13,205 nucleotides of DNA, from contig USKV01000016.1 of the NCBI GenBank assembly GCA_900555355.1, forward strand, positions 1 through 13,205, written 5' to 3'. The notes under the pieces were generated by a model. The model was not told the origin of the DNA, made no database searches, and saw only the letters and a list, made by a program, of their open reading frames with translations. The stretch's first letter is position 1. Every line of letters begins with the position of its first letter. Positions 12,788 to 13,205 of this stretch are shown piece after piece. The DNA comes from an uncultured Collinsella sp. Lineage in GTDB: Bacteria; Actinomycetota; Coriobacteriia; Coriobacteriales; Coriobacteriaceae. The position numbers and the translations under genes are program-made.

Positions 12788-13205
12788 CTGGGAGACCCCA
12801 CGGCGAAGTCCATGCACCGGCTGTCCCTGAATCCGCTGCACCACATCGACTGGCTGGGTCTGGCGCTGATGTTTACGGTGGGCTTCGGCTGGGCCAAGCC
12901 GGTGCCGGTGGACCCCCGGTACTTCCGAAAGCCCAAGCAGGGCATGGCGCTGACGGCGCTGGCGGGGCCGGTTTCCAACTTTCTTCTGGCACTGGTACTG
13001 CTGGTGGGCGCCCGGATCATGGTGGACCACGCCGCCTATTCGGCACTGAATCAGGGGATACTGGACTTTCTGGTGTCTACGGCGGTGCTCTCCATCGGTC
13101 TGGGCCTTTTCAATCTGGTGCCAATCCCGCCGCTGGACGGTGCCAAGGTGCTGTTCTCCCTGCTGCCGGATCGGATGTACGACACGATGCTGCGGTATGA
13201 GCGCA
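11771..13205 (+). CDS. IS110 transposase fused in frame to a site-2 protease fragment (no stop in window)
   Basis: An ATG at 11771 follows GGAGGAGG by about 6 bases, and the frame stays open for 478 codons to the window end. Residues 1-150 are the RuvC-like DEDD domain of IS110 transposases: Asp10 in IGLDVHARS, Glu55 in YESGPTG, Asp94 and Asp97 in KNDRRDAEFIARML. About 222-298 are the Transposase_20 domain (SCIKGIDTLTAFRLAAEAGSF, ASWCGLVPSE, SSG with the catalytic-type Ser at 268/269, GGITKTGNRLARTAL). About 300-335 are a linker usual before the final helix of such proteins. From about 340 the sequence switches to a site-2 protease (M50) fragment. The transposase lacks its usual last ~40 residues. 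Such a fusion is not a known protein type, so a join is suspected. Confidence 0.85.
   Translation, partial: MPHVTSIGLDVHARSVAAAAFNPFTGEVVHRDFGTDAAEIAEWALGFEEPRACYESGPTGFHMARELRALGLDCAVAAVSKMQRPAADARRKNDRRDAEFIARMLATHNIVEVPLPDAAVEAARDLDRALDDATAEYRRARQRLNMFLIRLGHVWDERNADGTRKGSWTRAHWRWISGIRLEGPQRDVLEYYVTAARCAESDRRQLEKKVLALARTDRWRPAVEALSCIKGIDTLTAFRLAAEAGSFTRFRTAPAFASWCGLVPSERSSGETERRGGITKTGNRLARTALVESAWHYLTCTPRPKPPTPGADVPAAIRARADACTARLCRRREALAALALGDPTAKSMHRLSLNPLHHIDWLGLALMFTVGFGWAKPVPVDPRYFRKPKQGMALTALAGPVSNFLLALVLLVGARIMVDHAAYSALNQGILDFLVSTAVLSIGLGLFNLVPIPPLDGAKVLFSLLPDRMYDTMLRYER
12788..13205 (+). pseudogene. Site-2 protease (M50B) fragment lacking the HExxH motif
   Basis: From residue 340 of the long frame the text reads LGDPTAKSM, RLSLNPLHHIDWLG, GFGWAKPVPVDPRYF, GMALTALAGPVSNF and NLVPIPPLDGAK. 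These are in order the conserved blocks of bacterial site-2 proteases of the type common in Clostridia, including the C-terminal zinc ligand Asp456 in PPLDG. In intact members the HExxH zinc site stands only a few residues before LGDPTAK; here transposase sequence is found instead, so no active site can form. Codon use also shifts: TTT, CTT, TAT, AAT and TCT appear, which are nearly absent from the transposase part. The gene continues past the window end. Confidence 0.85.

Noticed and set aside
11896..13200. 434-codon plus-strand frame over the transposase
   Set aside because: Its translation is Arg/Pro/Gly-rich without any domain. The frame starting at 11771 carries the DEDD and Transposase_20 motifs.

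Overview
The window reads as chromosomal DNA of a high-GC, Gram-positive gut-type actinobacterium, most likely Collinsella or a close relative in the Coriobacteriia. This is inferred from gene content and from intergenic palindromes carrying a GGGACAGGCACC core that I associate with such genomes; no search was run. The last ~420 bases do not fit this picture.

Layout. Bases 1-3937 hold five genes on the minus strand, read from right to left: a Fis/NtrC-like regulator with a decayed AAA+ domain (3937-2720), a single-pass membrane protein (2635-2051), a small secreted protein ending in an SPATG sorting signal (1891-1328), a class B sortase (1241-423) and a truncated membrane protein running off the left edge (420-1). 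This looks like a cell-surface anchoring locus. A terminator separates substrate from sortase, and the sortase and the partial gene are 2 bases apart. Bases 4203-6132 hold a YeiH-type transporter (minus) divergent from a GntR/FCD regulator (plus). After a convergent gap with a palindrome and a strong terminator comes glmS (8099-6252, minus), which starts aminosugar and hence peptidoglycan precursor synthesis. Divergent from glmS is a LacI-type regulator (8658-9770).

The 558-base glmS/lacI gap is the most structured stretch. It holds five palindromic units of three kinds, nested as inverted pairs, plus an operator-like repeat before glmS and a good promoter/operator before lacI. Convergent with lacI is a HAD phosphatase or phosphomutase (10494-9844). 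Divergent from that is larE (10668-11546), with a 17-base dyad between the two.

At the right end an IS110-type RNA-guided transposase starts at 11771. A leader of about 200 bases with nested stem-loops precedes it, where a bridge RNA would be expected. The reading frame never stops: near 12770-12790 it passes in frame into the C-terminal part of a site-2 protease (M50) with different codon use and without its HExxH motif. This is either a chimeric join at a contig end or a real rearrangement, and it is the oddest feature of the window.
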